NCBI GenBank assembly: GCA_022797145.1
Contig: JAAWKA010000002.1
Location: forward strand, 1 to 64,000
Length of the DNA stretch: 64,000 bases
Direction: 5' to 3'
From: Clostridia bacterium
GTDB lineage: Bacteria > Bacillota > Clostridia > TANB77 > CAG-508
Below, one piece after another: positions 31,367-40,917 of the stretch (the first letter of the stretch is position 1; each line of letters opens with the position of its first letter). The notes under the pieces are model-generated. The model was not told the DNA's origin and did no database searches. It saw only the letters and a list, made by a program, of their open reading frames with translations. The translations under genes and the position numbers were made by a program.

Positions 31367-32209
31367 TTAATCCTTTATTTTTACTTCACATTCATATTTT
31401 TTGGACAACTCTTTTTCAGCTTCTTCTGTTGTCATTCTTAAAATTGGTTTAGCTATTTCATAATTGCAAATGATTAATCCATACTTCCAAAAACAACTCC
31501 ACCTAGTAGGAATAATGTTTCTATTTATGTACCAGCCCGTAATCTCTACATTGTTCCTTTCTTTAAATTTTTTAACTGTATCTTCTGTATTAATTTTGTC
31601 ATCACTTGTATAAATGTATGCTCCTTCTAAATTTGCTCCTTCTAAATCTGCTCCTCTTAAATCTGCTCCTTCTAAATCTGCTCCTCTTAAATCTGCTCCT
31701 TCTAAATTTGCTCCTCTTAAATCTGCTTCTCCTAAATCTGCTCCTTCTAAATCTGCTTCTCCTAAATCTGCTCCTTCTAAATCTGCTCCTCTTAAATCTG
31801 CTCCTCTTAAATCTGCTCCTTCTAAATCTGCTTCTCCTAAATCTGCTCCTTCTAAATCTGCTTCTCCTAAATCTGCTCCTCTTAAATCTGCTTCTTCTAA
31901 ATTTGCTCCTCTTAAATCTGCTTCTCCTAAATCTGCTTCTCCTAAATCTGCTCCTTCTAAATCTGCTCCTCTTAAATTTGCTCCTTCTAAATTTGCTCCT
32001 CTTAAATTTGCTTCTCCTAAATCTGCTTCTCCTAAATCTGCTCCTTCTAAATTTGCTCCTCTTAAATTTGCTTCTCCTAAATCTGCTCCTTCTAAATCTG
32101 CTCCTTGCTTAATTGCTTCCTCTACAGTATTTTTTACTGTATTATTTTCTTTTTCATATTCAAATAATATTGAGTTTGTCCATCTATTTTTTATTTCAAT
32201 TTTATTCAT
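31367..32209 (-). CDS. Pentapeptide-repeat protein with C-terminal globular tail
   Basis: About 30 tandem A(D/N)LxG/A(D/N)LxE pentapeptides, encoded by near-identical 15-bp units. Confidence 0.93.
   Translation of the reverse strand: MNKIEIKNRWTNSILFEYEKENNTVKNTVEEAIKQGADLEGADLGEANLRGANLEGADLGEADLGEANLRGANLEGANLRGADLEGADLGEADLGEADLRGANLEEADLRGADLGEADLEGADLGEADLEGADLRGADLRGADLEGADLGEADLEGADLGEADLRGANLEGADLRGADLEGADLRGADLEGANLEGAYIYTSDDKINTEDTVKKFKERNNVEITGWYINRNIIPTRWSCFWKYGLIICNYEIAKPILRMTTEEAEKELSKKYECEVKIKD
31617..32105. repeat. 15-bp tandem repeat array (GCTCCTYCTAAATYT-type units)
   Basis: Directly visible periodicity on the plus strand; lies inside the pentapeptide gene. Confidence 0.95.
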
Positions 32210-32292
32210 ACTTCTCCCCTTTCTTTATTTGACAAATATATAAATCCCTGCTATAATACAATTAAGTGGATTTATACAATCTTAAATTTGAA

Positions 32293-32562
32293 CTAGAATG
32301 ATTTTAACGGGTTATCTAGTTCATTTTTCATGTCTCTGATTAGTGTGTATGGACTTGATTTTTTTACTTCATAATTAGAAATCAATTCTCTGATACGCTG
32401 TTCTCTTTTTTCTAGAGCTTCTATAATTTCTCTTTGTTCTTCTGTTGTATTTTTATAATAATTTTTTAATATATTTAATTCCTGCACTCTTTTTTCTGCT
32501 TTTTCTAAAGCTTTTGTTCTTGCCTCCAATAAACTTTGCTTTTCTTTTCTTTTAAACATCAT
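32293..32562 (-). CDS. Coiled-coil phage protein
   Basis: MMFKRKEKQSLLEARTKALEKAEKRVQELN; RBS upstream. Confidence 0.45.
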   Translation of the reverse strand: MMFKRKEKQSLLEARTKALEKAEKRVQELNILKNYYKNTTEEQREIIEALEKREQRIRELISNYEVKKSSPYTLIRDMKNELDNPLKSF

Positions 32563-32701
32563 TTCTCACCTCCTTCTACTTTATAATTGCGTATACGAAT
32601 ATACTTGCATAAACTATTGTTAAAAATATTGCTTGTACAAACTGTAATTTTGTCTTTGCTCTTTTGTATTCTTTTTTATAATTCATTTGCTTCACTCTCC
32701 T

Positions 32702-32953
32702 TTATATAATTTGTTTTGCTATTTCTTTAAATATTTCTTGCTTATCTTCATTTGATAGCCCTAATTCAAATAAAAATACCGCTCTTTTATCTGCTAATTG
32801 CTTTACTCCTGTTCCTTGTATTCTTGGAAAACCTTTCATGTTGAATATGTTTCTCGCTGTATTTTCTCCTACTCCTCTCCATTCGGCATAATCATATGGT
32901 GTTATTGTGTCTGGGAGACTTTCGTATTTTTTTGTTGGTTGTTTTACTTGCAC
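32702..32953 (-). CDS. Excisionase-like / small DNA-binding protein
   Basis: ITPYDYAEWRGVGENTARNIFNMKGFPRIQGTGVKQLADKRAVFLF resembles phage winged-helix/MerR-like proteins. Confidence 0.55.
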   Translation of the reverse strand: MQVKQPTKKYESLPDTITPYDYAEWRGVGENTARNIFNMKGFPRIQGTGVKQLADKRAVFLFELGLSNEDKQEIFKEIAKQII

Positions 32954-32997
32954 TTAAATCACCTCCATTTCGTCTTTGCATTGTCTGTTGTCAACAT

Positions 32998-33249
32998 TTA
33001 TTTTAAAAAAATATAGTCTTTTGAATTTAAATTATACTTTTGACAAAACTTTTCTATTCCATCAATTACCTTTCTTCCTGGATTAGCATTTTGTTTAAAC
33101 AGTCTAAACATATAAGTATAGTCTATCCCCATAGTATTAGATATATCTCTATTACTTAAGGAATACTCTTCTTTAATCTCTTCGACCTTATCTTTAAATT
33201 CTTGTATTTTAACAATCATTTTCCCCCTCCTTTCATTGTCTGTTGACAA
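32998..33249 (-). CDS. Cro-like HTH (XRE) regulator
   Basis: KVEEIKEEYSLSNRDISNTMGIDYTYMFRLFKQNANPGRKVIDGIEKFC; divergent from the repressor. Confidence 0.75.
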   Translation of the reverse strand: MSTDNERRGKMIVKIQEFKDKVEEIKEEYSLSNRDISNTMGIDYTYMFRLFKQNANPGRKVIDGIEKFCQKYNLNSKDYIFLK

Positions 33250-33278
33250 TATATCATTGCCTATTGTATTTTGTCAAT
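33235..33278. promoter_or_regulatory. Candidate lysogeny-switch operators
   Basis: ATTGTCTGTTGACAAT (33235-33250) and ATTGTATTTTGTCAAT (33263-33278), dyad-symmetric, between divergent cro- and repressor-like genes; related ATTGTCTGTTGTCAAC at 32980-32995. Confidence 0.6.
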
Positions 33279-33349
33279 ACTTTTTTCAAAAAAATATTGT
33301 TTTTTTTCAATATTTAGTTTATAATAACTATTAGGAGGATTACTATAAA

Positions 33350-34550
33350 ATGTATAATCAAGATAAATTAATAAATATTTTAAAAACATCCATAGGAGAA
33401 AAATCTTTAAATGAATTTGCACGAACTTCTGGTGTAGATGCTGCATATATTTCTAGAATAATAAATAAAGTAAGAACTACTCCCCCATCTCCAAAAATAT
33501 TAGAAAGAATAGCCAATGCTTCTCACGGTATTGCAGATTATCAAGAACTTATGCAAATATGCGGATATACTGAACAAACTTTAGAAAGCAATGTTTCTTC
33601 TATATACAATAAAATTAAAGAATATCATAAATATATAAATAATGGGAAAAATGATGATGATAATTTTTATGAAATAGAGGGTTTTATAGAGAATTTTCAA
33701 CAATATCTCTATATATTAGAGCAAAACATAGTAAAAAAATCAAAAAAGCCTATTTTTCTTGAAGATATTTTTGATTTTGCACATGTAATAGAAAATTATA
33801 AATATATTGCTGGATTTATACTATTATACAATGAATTTTTACAACTGTTGCAACTTGAAGATTATATAGATATTATTAATTATACCTTTATTGATTGCTT
33901 AAATATTGATAATATATATAATAACCTTTATACTTTTGAAGTATTAGAATTATTATCTCTTCATAGTAAAAATATTGTATTAAAAAGTTTTGATAATGAA
34001 TTTATTAAATACATCAATAATTTTTCACACTGTTTATCTTTAGCTCATTTAAAAGAATTTGATAATAATACTCTAATAGAATTATTTAAGAAAAAATCAC
34101 AAAATGATACATTCAATAATAATTATATTGATGATAATAATAACCCTCAATACTACATGTGTCCAGTTTATCGGTCAAATTTCAGCTGGGCAACCTAATT
34201 GGGTAGAAGAATGCATAGAAGGACGAATACCTATTGCCCCCAACTTAATGAATATAGTAAATCCAGAAGAACATTTCTTTTTGCGTGTTAATGGAGAAAG
34301 CATGAATAAAATTATAAAAAATGGTGCATATGCACTAATACATAAACAAGATATAGTTGAGAATGGCGAAATTGCAGTTGTACTAGTAAATGGATATGAT
34401 GCTACATTAAAAAAATTTACTAAACATGAAGATGTTGTGGTTCTAGAACCTATGTCAAACGATAATAGTTTTCAGACACAAATATATAATAAAGATACAT
34501 CAATTAAGATATTAGGCAAATATATAGGAAAATTTGAATTACACAAATAA
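33350..34550 (+). CDS. CI/LexA-like prophage repressor (XRE HTH + S24 peptidase), full length only with +1 shift at CGG (34172-34174)
   Basis: ORF 33350..34198 supplies the HTH (NEFARTSGVDAAYISRIINKVRTTPPSPKILERIA); S24 domain in +1 frame (PVY|GQISAGQPNWVEECIEGRIPIAPNLMNIVNPEEHFFLRVNGESMNKIIKNGAYALIHKQ...). TAT CGG TCA read as TAT (C)GGT CAA. Confidence 0.85.
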
Positions 34551-34593
34551 TAAGCAGTGCTAAACTGCTTATTATATTATAAGGAGGAAAACA

Positions 34594-35785
34594 ATGGCTA
34601 AAAGAGGAAATCGGAGAAGGAACTATCTACTTTTCTGAAAAGTTGAACAAATGGGTTGGACAATTTACAGCAGGAAGAAAAGCAGACGGAAAAATAAATC
34701 GTAAGTCTGTATATGGAAATACCAGAAAAGAAGTAAAAGAAAAAATAACAAAGGCTTTAGCAGATATACAAAGAAAATCTTTTATAGAGAAAAATGATAC
34801 TACAATCTATATGCTAGGAAAACAGATTATAGACAATAAATTTAATGCGAATATAATAACTGATTCTACTTATGGGCGTTCTTTAGGTACTCTTAAACAT
34901 ATAAAGAACAGTAATATTGCTAATATAAAAATACAAGATATAAAAGTAAATGAATTACAAGAGTTTATTAATTCAAAAAAAGAACTCGCAAATTCTTATA
35001 TAGATAAAATTTATGAAATGTTAGGAAGTGTTTTTAAAGAAGCTATTAAAAGAGATATTATTATAAAAAACCCTCTTACTAATGTAATAAAACCTAAATC
35101 TTCAAAAAAAGATAAGGAAGTTGATGCATTAACTATTAATGAGCAAAAAGCCTTTATTGAAGCATTGAAAAACGAACAATATAAAAATATATTCTTACTG
35201 GCAATACATACTGGAATGCGAATTGGTGAAATCTTAGCTCTACAACCCACTGATATTGATTTTACTTCTAATTTACTTAACATTGACAATACTTTAACAA
35301 AAGACCAAAAAGGAAAAGTTATTATTGGCGACACAACAAAAACATATGAATCTAATCGCAAAATTCCTATTACAATTATTTTAGAACCAATTTTAAAAGA
35401 CTGTCTAGAAAAGTATATGCCCAATAAAAATAATTTACTATTTTGCCATTCTAACGGCTCTGTGATAGCTCCTTCTACAATTAATATACAATTTAAAAAA
35501 ATTTGTAAAAATGCAAATATACGAAACACAATAAAGCCCATTAAAAGAAAAAATAAAAATAAAAAAGATATAATTATAAATTTAAGGACCAGTGAAGTAA
35601 ATACCCATATGTTACGTCATACATATGCAACACGTTGCATTGAAGCTGGAATACCAGCACCTGTTTTGCAAAAACTTTTAGGTCATAAAGACATCACTGT
35701 CACTATTAACACTTATACTACTATCTTTAATAAATTTAAAGAAGATTCTTTAAATCATTACATTAATTACATACAAAACATCTAG
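34594..35785 (+). CDS. Tyrosine integrase (attachment-site proximal); N-terminus requires +1 shift at CGG (34612-34614)
   Basis: RBS aaggagg + ATG at 34594: MAKRGN|CGG; zero frame stops after 14 aa; skipping C gives MAKRGNGEGTIYFSEKLNKWVGQFTAGRKADGKINRKSVYG... joining the ORF 34643..35785; catalytic HTGMRIGEILALQ, HMLRHTYATR, LGHKDITVTINTYT. Confidence 0.9.
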
Positions 35786-35816
35786 TTGCATTAAAATTGC
35801 ATTATTTTTAAAAATA

Positions 35817-35860
35817 TAAATCTCTGTAATTAAGTATATTAGCTTAATACAGAGATTTTA
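35817..35860. terminator. Bidirectional hairpin terminator
   Basis: AAATCTCTGTaATTAAGtatattagCTTAATACAGAGATTT inverted repeat between integrase and tRNA-Tyr. Confidence 0.75.
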
Positions 35861-35865
35861 TATTA

Positions 35866-35951
35866 TGGTGGACAGGGAAGGATTCGAACCTTCGTACTCA
35901 AATGAGAACAGATTTACAGTCTGCCGCCTTTAGCCACTCGGCCACCTATCC
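35866..35951 (-). tRNA. tRNA-Tyr (GTA)
   Basis: Minus strand GGATAGGTGGCCGAGTGGCTAAAGGCGGCAGACTGTAAATCTG...GGTTCGAATCCTTCCCTGTCCACCA; long variable arm. Confidence 0.95.
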
Positions 35952-35969
35952 ATATTTATTATAAAAAAA

Positions 35970-36046
35970 TGGTGCTCCCTCAAGGATTCGAACCTTGGAC
36001 CCACCGGTTATGAGCCGGTTGCTCTGACCAACTGAGCTAAGGGAGC
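35970..36046 (-). tRNA. tRNA with CAT anticodon (elongator Met or Ile2)
   Basis: GCTCCCTTAGCTCAGTTGGTCAGAGCAACCGGCTCATAACCGGTGGGTCCAAGGTTCGAATCCTTGAGGGAGCACCA. Confidence 0.92.
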
Positions 36047-36050
36047 AAAT

Positions 36051-36124
<74 letters not shown>

Positions 36125-36253
36125 ATTTTGTATCGACTAATAAATTATAATTGCTATTAATATTTTTGTCAATACTTTTTTTAAAAATTTTCTCTCTCTT
36201 AATTTACAATTTCATTTTAATAATATAAAATATTTATATCATTTAATAAAGGA

Positions 36254-36730
36254 TTGATTTTTATGTATAAAATTGTTACAAATTCTGAAAAAGATACTTT
36301 AAACTTAGCCAATAAACTAGCCTCTATTTTTTCAAGTGGTGATGTTATTGTTTTATCTGGTGAATTAGGATGTGGTAAAACAAAATTTACGGAAGGATTT
36401 TTATCATATTTTGGACTTGAAAATGAAATTTCTAGTCCTACTTTTACCATTGTTAATGAGTATAGAAAAAAAGATATATCTATTTTCCATTTTGATGTAT
36501 ATCGTTTATCCTCTAGTGATGAATTTTATGCTATTGGAGGTGAACATTATTTTGAAACTGGTATTTGTATTATTGAATGGGGAGAATTAATTAAAGACGC
36601 TCTTCCTCCCAATTATATTCTTATCAATTTTAAAAAAGATATAAATAACATAAACAAACGTATTTTATCCATTCTCCCCATTGGAGATAGATATTCAAAT
36701 ATGTTAAAAAATTTTTTTGATACATTTTAG
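36254..36730 (+). CDS. tsaE: tRNA threonylcarbamoyladenosine biosynthesis ATPase TsaE
   Basis: LSGELGCGKTKFTEGFLSYFGLENEISSPTFTIVNEY...FHFDVYRL. Confidence 0.95.
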   Translation: MIFMYKIVTNSEKDTLNLANKLASIFSSGDVIVLSGELGCGKTKFTEGFLSYFGLENEISSPTFTIVNEYRKKDISIFHFDVYRLSSSDEFYAIGGEHYFETGICIIEWGELIKDALPPNYILINFKKDINNINKRILSILPIGDRYSNMLKNFFDTF

Positions 36731-36753
36731 TTTTATGAAAGGATTTTAAATTT

Positions 36754-37467
36754 ATGAAAATTTTAAGTATCTCCACTTCTTCTAATGTTTGTTCATGTTC
36801 CATACTAGAAAATACAAAATTAATTAAAGAACTCTCTATATCAGATAATAATACTCACTCAATAAAATTAATGCCACAAATTTCTCAACTTCTATCACAA
36901 ACCAATTTAACTTTAAATTCTATTGACTTATTTGCCTGTGATATTGGACCTGGCTCTTTTACTGGAATAAGAATTGGAATCTCTACAATTAAAGCTTTCT
37001 GTGACATTACAAACAAACCTTGTATTGGAATTCCTTCCTTAACTTCTCTTATATATAATTTGGGTATTAATGGTTTTATCTGTTCTTTAATTGATGCCAA
37101 AAATAATAACGCCTATTATTCTTTATTTGACTATAATAATGGTACTTATCAATTGCTTGAACCCTTCTGCTTAGATACAATTGAAAATATTACAAACTTA
37201 TTAAAAAAGTATAACAAATTAATAACTTTTGTCGGAAATGGTAGTATACAATATAAAGATGTGTTAGAATTTAACTTAGGAAAAAATTACAGATTTTATA
37301 ATAACATTAATATTAACTCTTTAACTTCTACAAGTGTTGGTATTGCTGCATTTAATTTAATCAAAAATTCTTCTCATTCAAAAATTCACTCTTTATCTCC
37401 ACTTTATCTAAGAAAATCTAATGCTGAAAGATTATTGGAGGAAAAATTAAATGCAAATAAAAATTAG
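36754..37467 (+). CDS. tsaB: tRNA threonylcarbamoyladenosine biosynthesis protein TsaB
   Basis: DIGPGSFTGIRIGISTIKAF; operon with tsaE/rimI. Confidence 0.95.
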   Translation: MKILSISTSSNVCSCSILENTKLIKELSISDNNTHSIKLMPQISQLLSQTNLTLNSIDLFACDIGPGSFTGIRIGISTIKAFCDITNKPCIGIPSLTSLIYNLGINGFICSLIDAKNNNAYYSLFDYNNGTYQLLEPFCLDTIENITNLLKKYNKLITFVGNGSIQYKDVLEFNLGKNYRFYNNININSLTSTSVGIAAFNLIKNSSHSKIHSLSPLYLRKSNAERLLEEKLNANKN

Positions 37468-37888
37468 CCCTATGTCAAAAAATGATCTATTGCAGATTAA
37501 AGACATTTTAAATGACAAATTTGATAATTTTTGGAATTATAATATTCTTTATAAAGAATTAGAAAATATTAATTCTACATACTTAGTAGCAAAATCAGAT
37601 AATGAAATTTGGGGATTTGGTGGTATTTGGAAATCTACTGATGATATTCATTTAACCAATATTGTCACAAGAATCGATAAAAGAAATTTGGGGATTGCTA
37701 CTTTAATTTTAACACATTTAATTAAAATTTCAAAAAATGAACATTTTTCATCATTAACACTTGAAGTAAACGAAAAAAATATTAATGCAATAAAATTGTA
37801 CGAAAAATTTAATTTTAAGAAACTTGGAAAACGAAAGAATTATTATTCTCAAAATGAGAATGCTATTATTATGACATTATTTTTCTAA
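37451..37888 (+). CDS. rimI: Ribosomal protein S18 alanine N-acetyltransferase (GNAT)
   Basis: GNAT motif; LTNIVTRIDKRNLGIATLILTHLI...LEVNEKNINAIKLYEKFNF. Confidence 0.9.
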   Translation: MQIKISPMSKNDLLQIKDILNDKFDNFWNYNILYKELENINSTYLVAKSDNEIWGFGGIWKSTDDIHLTNIVTRIDKRNLGIATLILTHLIKISKNEHFSSLTLEVNEKNINAIKLYEKFNFKKLGKRKNYYSQNENAIIMTLFF

Positions 37889-37914
37889 AACAAGTTTTAT
37901 AAAAGGAGAAACAA

Positions 37915-40296
37915 ATGAAAAAAAATGAATTAAACTATAGACAACTAAGAGATTATTGTAATGTAGACATATTTAAATTTAATACTACAAATGAATTAAC
38001 TGCTATTGATACTGGAATTGGACAAGATAGAGGTATTAAAGCCTTAGAGTTTGGTTTGTCTGTTGATGTAAAAGGATATAATCTATATCTTGAAGGACCT
38101 GATGGGGTTGGAAAAACTATGTATACTAAAAATTACTTAAATAAAATTTCCAAAAAGAAAAAGGCTCCATTAGATTGGTGTTATATTTATAACTTTGATG
38201 ATCCCAATGAACCTATTGCTATTTCACTTCCAGCGGGCCTTGGTAAAGAATTTAAATATGATATGGAACAATTTGTAAAAGATATAAAAGCTGATATTAA
38301 CCAAACTTTCAGTAATGAAGATTTCGAAAAAGAAAAAACTCTGATAAAGCAAGAATTTGAGCAAAAACGTTCTATACTTTTAGAAAAACTAAATCAAGAA
38401 TCTATGAAACATGGTTTTCAGGTAAAAACTGCTCAAAATGGAATTTATATGATGCCTGTAATTGATGGTAAAGCCTTAGAAGAAGAAGAATTTGAAAAAT
38501 TAGATGAAAATTTAAAAAAGCAATTTGAAGAAAAATCTAGTATTGTACAAGAACAAATAATTTCAGCCATTAGTGAAATAAAAGCCATTGAAAGAGAATC
38601 TGACAAAAAAATTGAAGAATGGCAATCAAATATTGCTCTTCTTACTATCAGTGTTCATATTAACTATATAAAATCTAGGTATAAAAGGAATAAAAAAATC
38701 AACAAATTTCTTGATAATGTAAAAAAAGATATTTTAAAAAATGTCCAACTATTTATTGAACCCCCTTCTACACAAAACCACCAAAATGCATCTCCTCGTC
38801 AGGAACCTAAACAACCTTGGTTAAACTATAGAGTTAATTTATTTGTAGATAATAGTGAATCTGAAGGTGCTCCTGTAATCATGGATTCTAATTATTCATA
38901 TCATAATTTATTTGGAAAACTTGAATATGAAAACTATTACGGAACACTAAAAACTGATTATACCATGCTAAAACCTGGATTACTTCACAAAGCAAATGGT
39001 GGTTATATTATATTACAAGCCAAAGATTTATTATCTAATTCTATTTGTTATGATATGCTAAAAAAAGCATTAAGAATTAAAGAATTAAATATTGAAAATG
39101 CAATTGATCAACGCTCTTCTATGGTTATGGTATCTTTAAAACCCGAACCAATTCCTTTAGATTTAAAAGTAATTTTAATAGGAAGTACTAATATATATCA
39201 TACACTTCTATCCATAGATAGTGATTTTAAAAAATTATTTAAAATAAAAGTAGAATTTGAAGATGATGCACCAAAAACTGATGATAATATTCAAAAGCTT
39301 GCTCGCTTTATTCATTCTTTTTGTGAACAAGAAGATTTACTTCCTTTAGATAAATTTGCTGTTGCAAGAATTGTAGAATATGCCTCAAGATTAGCAAACA
39401 ACAAAAATAAACTTTCTACTCGTTTTAATGATTTAACAGAAATTATTGCTGAAGCCTGTACTTGGGCAAAACTTTCAAAATCAAAAGTTGTTACAGAAGA
39501 CTTTGTTACAAAAACTTTAAAAGAGAGAATTGATAGAGTTAAAAAATATGATTCAAGATATACTGAAATGATAAAAAATAATACTTTACTTATTAGTACA
39601 GATGGTTCCAAAGTTGGTCAAATAAATGGATTAACTGTTATGACAATAGGTGATTATTCTTTTGGTAAGCCTTCTAAAATAACTGCAAATACTTATACTG
39701 GAAAAAATGGTATTATTAATATAGAAAGAGAAGTCGACTTATCTGGTTCTTCTCATTCTAAAGGAGTTTACATCTTAAATGGATATTTAGGTGAAATGTT
39801 TGCTCAAGATATTCCTCTTTGTTTAACTGCAAGTATTTGTTTTGAGCAATTATATAACGGTGTGGATGGTGATAGTGCCTCTAGTACAGAGTTATATGCT
39901 CTTCTTTCAAGTTTATCTGGTATTCCAATTAATCAATCCATTGCTGTTACTGGTTCAGTTAACCAAAAAGGTGAAATTCAACCTATTGGTGGTGTAAATG
40001 AAAAAATTGAAGGATTTTATCAAATTTGTAAAATACGTGGATTTAATGGTGATCATGGTGTAATGATCCCAATACAAAATATAGAAAATTTAAGCTTATC
40101 AGATGAAATTATTGATTCTGTAAAAAAAGGTGAATTTCATGTATATGCTATTTCTTCAATTGAAGAAGGTATAGAAGTTTTAACTGGTGTACCAGCAGGA
40201 AAAAAAGATAAATTTGGACATTTCCCTGCTGGAACTATAAATTATTTAGTCTATGATAAACTAAAAAAATATGCTGAAATTGGTAAAACAAAATAA
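37915..40296 (+). CDS. Lon-like ATP-dependent protease (AAA + S16 domain)
   Basis: LEGPDGVGKTMYTKNYL; protease domain DGDSASSTELYALLSSLSGIPINQSIAVTGSVNQKGEIQPIGGVNEKIEGF. Confidence 0.93.
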   Translation: MKKNELNYRQLRDYCNVDIFKFNTTNELTAIDTGIGQDRGIKALEFGLSVDVKGYNLYLEGPDGVGKTMYTKNYLNKISKKKKAPLDWCYIYNFDDPNEPIAISLPAGLGKEFKYDMEQFVKDIKADINQTFSNEDFEKEKTLIKQEFEQKRSILLEKLNQESMKHGFQVKTAQNGIYMMPVIDGKALEEEEFEKLDENLKKQFEEKSSIVQEQIISAISEIKAIERESDKKIEEWQSNIALLTISVHINYIKSRYKRNKKINKFLDNVKKDILKNVQLFIEPPSTQNHQNASPRQEPKQPWLNYRVNLFVDNSESEGAPVIMDSNYSYHNLFGKLEYENYYGTLKTDYTMLKPGLLHKANGGYIILQAKDLLSNSICYDMLKKALRIKELNIENAIDQRSSMVMVSLKPEPIPLDLKVILIGSTNIYHTLLSIDSDFKKLFKIKVEFEDDAPKTDDNIQKLARFIHSFCEQEDLLPLDKFAVARIVEYASRLANNKNKLSTRFNDLTEIIAEACTWAKLSKSKVVTEDFVTKTLKERIDRVKKYDSRYTEMIKNNTLLISTDGSKVGQINGLTVMTIGDYSFGKPSKITANTYTGKNGIINIEREVDLSGSSHSKGVYILNGYLGEMFAQDIPLCLTASICFEQLYNGVDGDSASSTELYALLSSLSGIPINQSIAVTGSVNQKGEIQPIGGVNEKIEGFYQICKIRGFNGDHGVMIPIQNIENLSLSDEIIDSVKKGEFHVYAISSIEEGIEVLTGVPAGKKDKFGHFPAGTINYLVYDKLKKYAEIGKTK

Positions 40297-40363
40297 TTGT
40301 ATTAGTTTATATACCTGATTATAAAAAAAATAATAACAGTTATGTTATTATTTTTTTATAATA

Positions 40364-40900
40364 TTATTCCTCTACTTTTGTTGTTTCAGAATTTAATGTT
40401 TCCTTAGTTGTTTCTACATTTTCTTCTTTCACTGTATCTACAACTTCTTGTGTTGCTATATCTGTAGTTTCTATTGCTGGTGCTTCTTCTGGTGCTACAG
40501 CTTCCTGTGTCTCCTCTATCTCTTCCTTTACAACAATTTCCTTATCTTCAATTCTTGCTCCTAATTTTTCTTTTGTTTTAGAAGCTTTTCCTATTCTATC
40601 TCTTAAATAGTATAATTTTGCTCTCCTTGCTTTTCCTACTCTTACTACTTCTACTTTTTCTACTAATGGAGAATGTACTAAAAATGTTTTTTCTACTCCA
40701 ACACCATAAGATATTCTTCTTACTGTAAATGTAGCATTTAGTCCTCCACCTTGCTTTTTAATTATTATTCCTTCAAATACTTGTATTCTTTCTCTGTTTC
40801 CTTCTTTTATTCTAACATGAACTCTTACAGTATTTCCTATATCTAAAACTGGTATTTTATTTTTTAATTGTTCATGTTCTATAGATTTTATTATATCCAT
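40364..40900 (-). CDS. rplS: Ribosomal protein L19 with acidic C-terminal extension
   Basis: L19 core [58 protein letters not shown]. Confidence 0.97.
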   Translation of the reverse strand: MDIIKSIEHEQLKNKIPVLDIGNTVRVHVRIKEGNRERIQVFEGIIIKKQGGGLNATFTVRRISYGVGVEKTFLVHSPLVEKVEVVRVGKARRAKLYYLRDRIGKASKTKEKLGARIEDKEIVVKEEIEETQEAVAPEEAPAIETTDIATQEVVDTVKEENVETTKETLNSETTKVEE

Positions 40901-40917
40901 TGAAAACTTCCTCCTTT

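Noticed and set aside
31617-32105. CRISPR array
   Set aside because: 15-bp contiguous units without spacers; coding repeat, not CRISPR. No CRISPR array seen elsewhere in the window.
31606-32243. Plus-strand ORFs of 168 and 209 aa (LLLNL and APSKS repeats)
   Set aside because: Antisense shadows of the 15-bp repeats encoding the pentapeptide protein on the minus strand.
34104-34550. Independent S24-family gene starting at 34104 (MIHSIIIILMIIITLNTTCVQFIG...)
   Set aside because: The first about 25 residues are an out-of-frame reading of the repressor; no RBS; the real connection is via CGG skipping at 34172.
35011-35541. Minus-strand 176-aa ORF opposite the integrase
   Set aside because: Antisense shadow of a clear integrase coding region.
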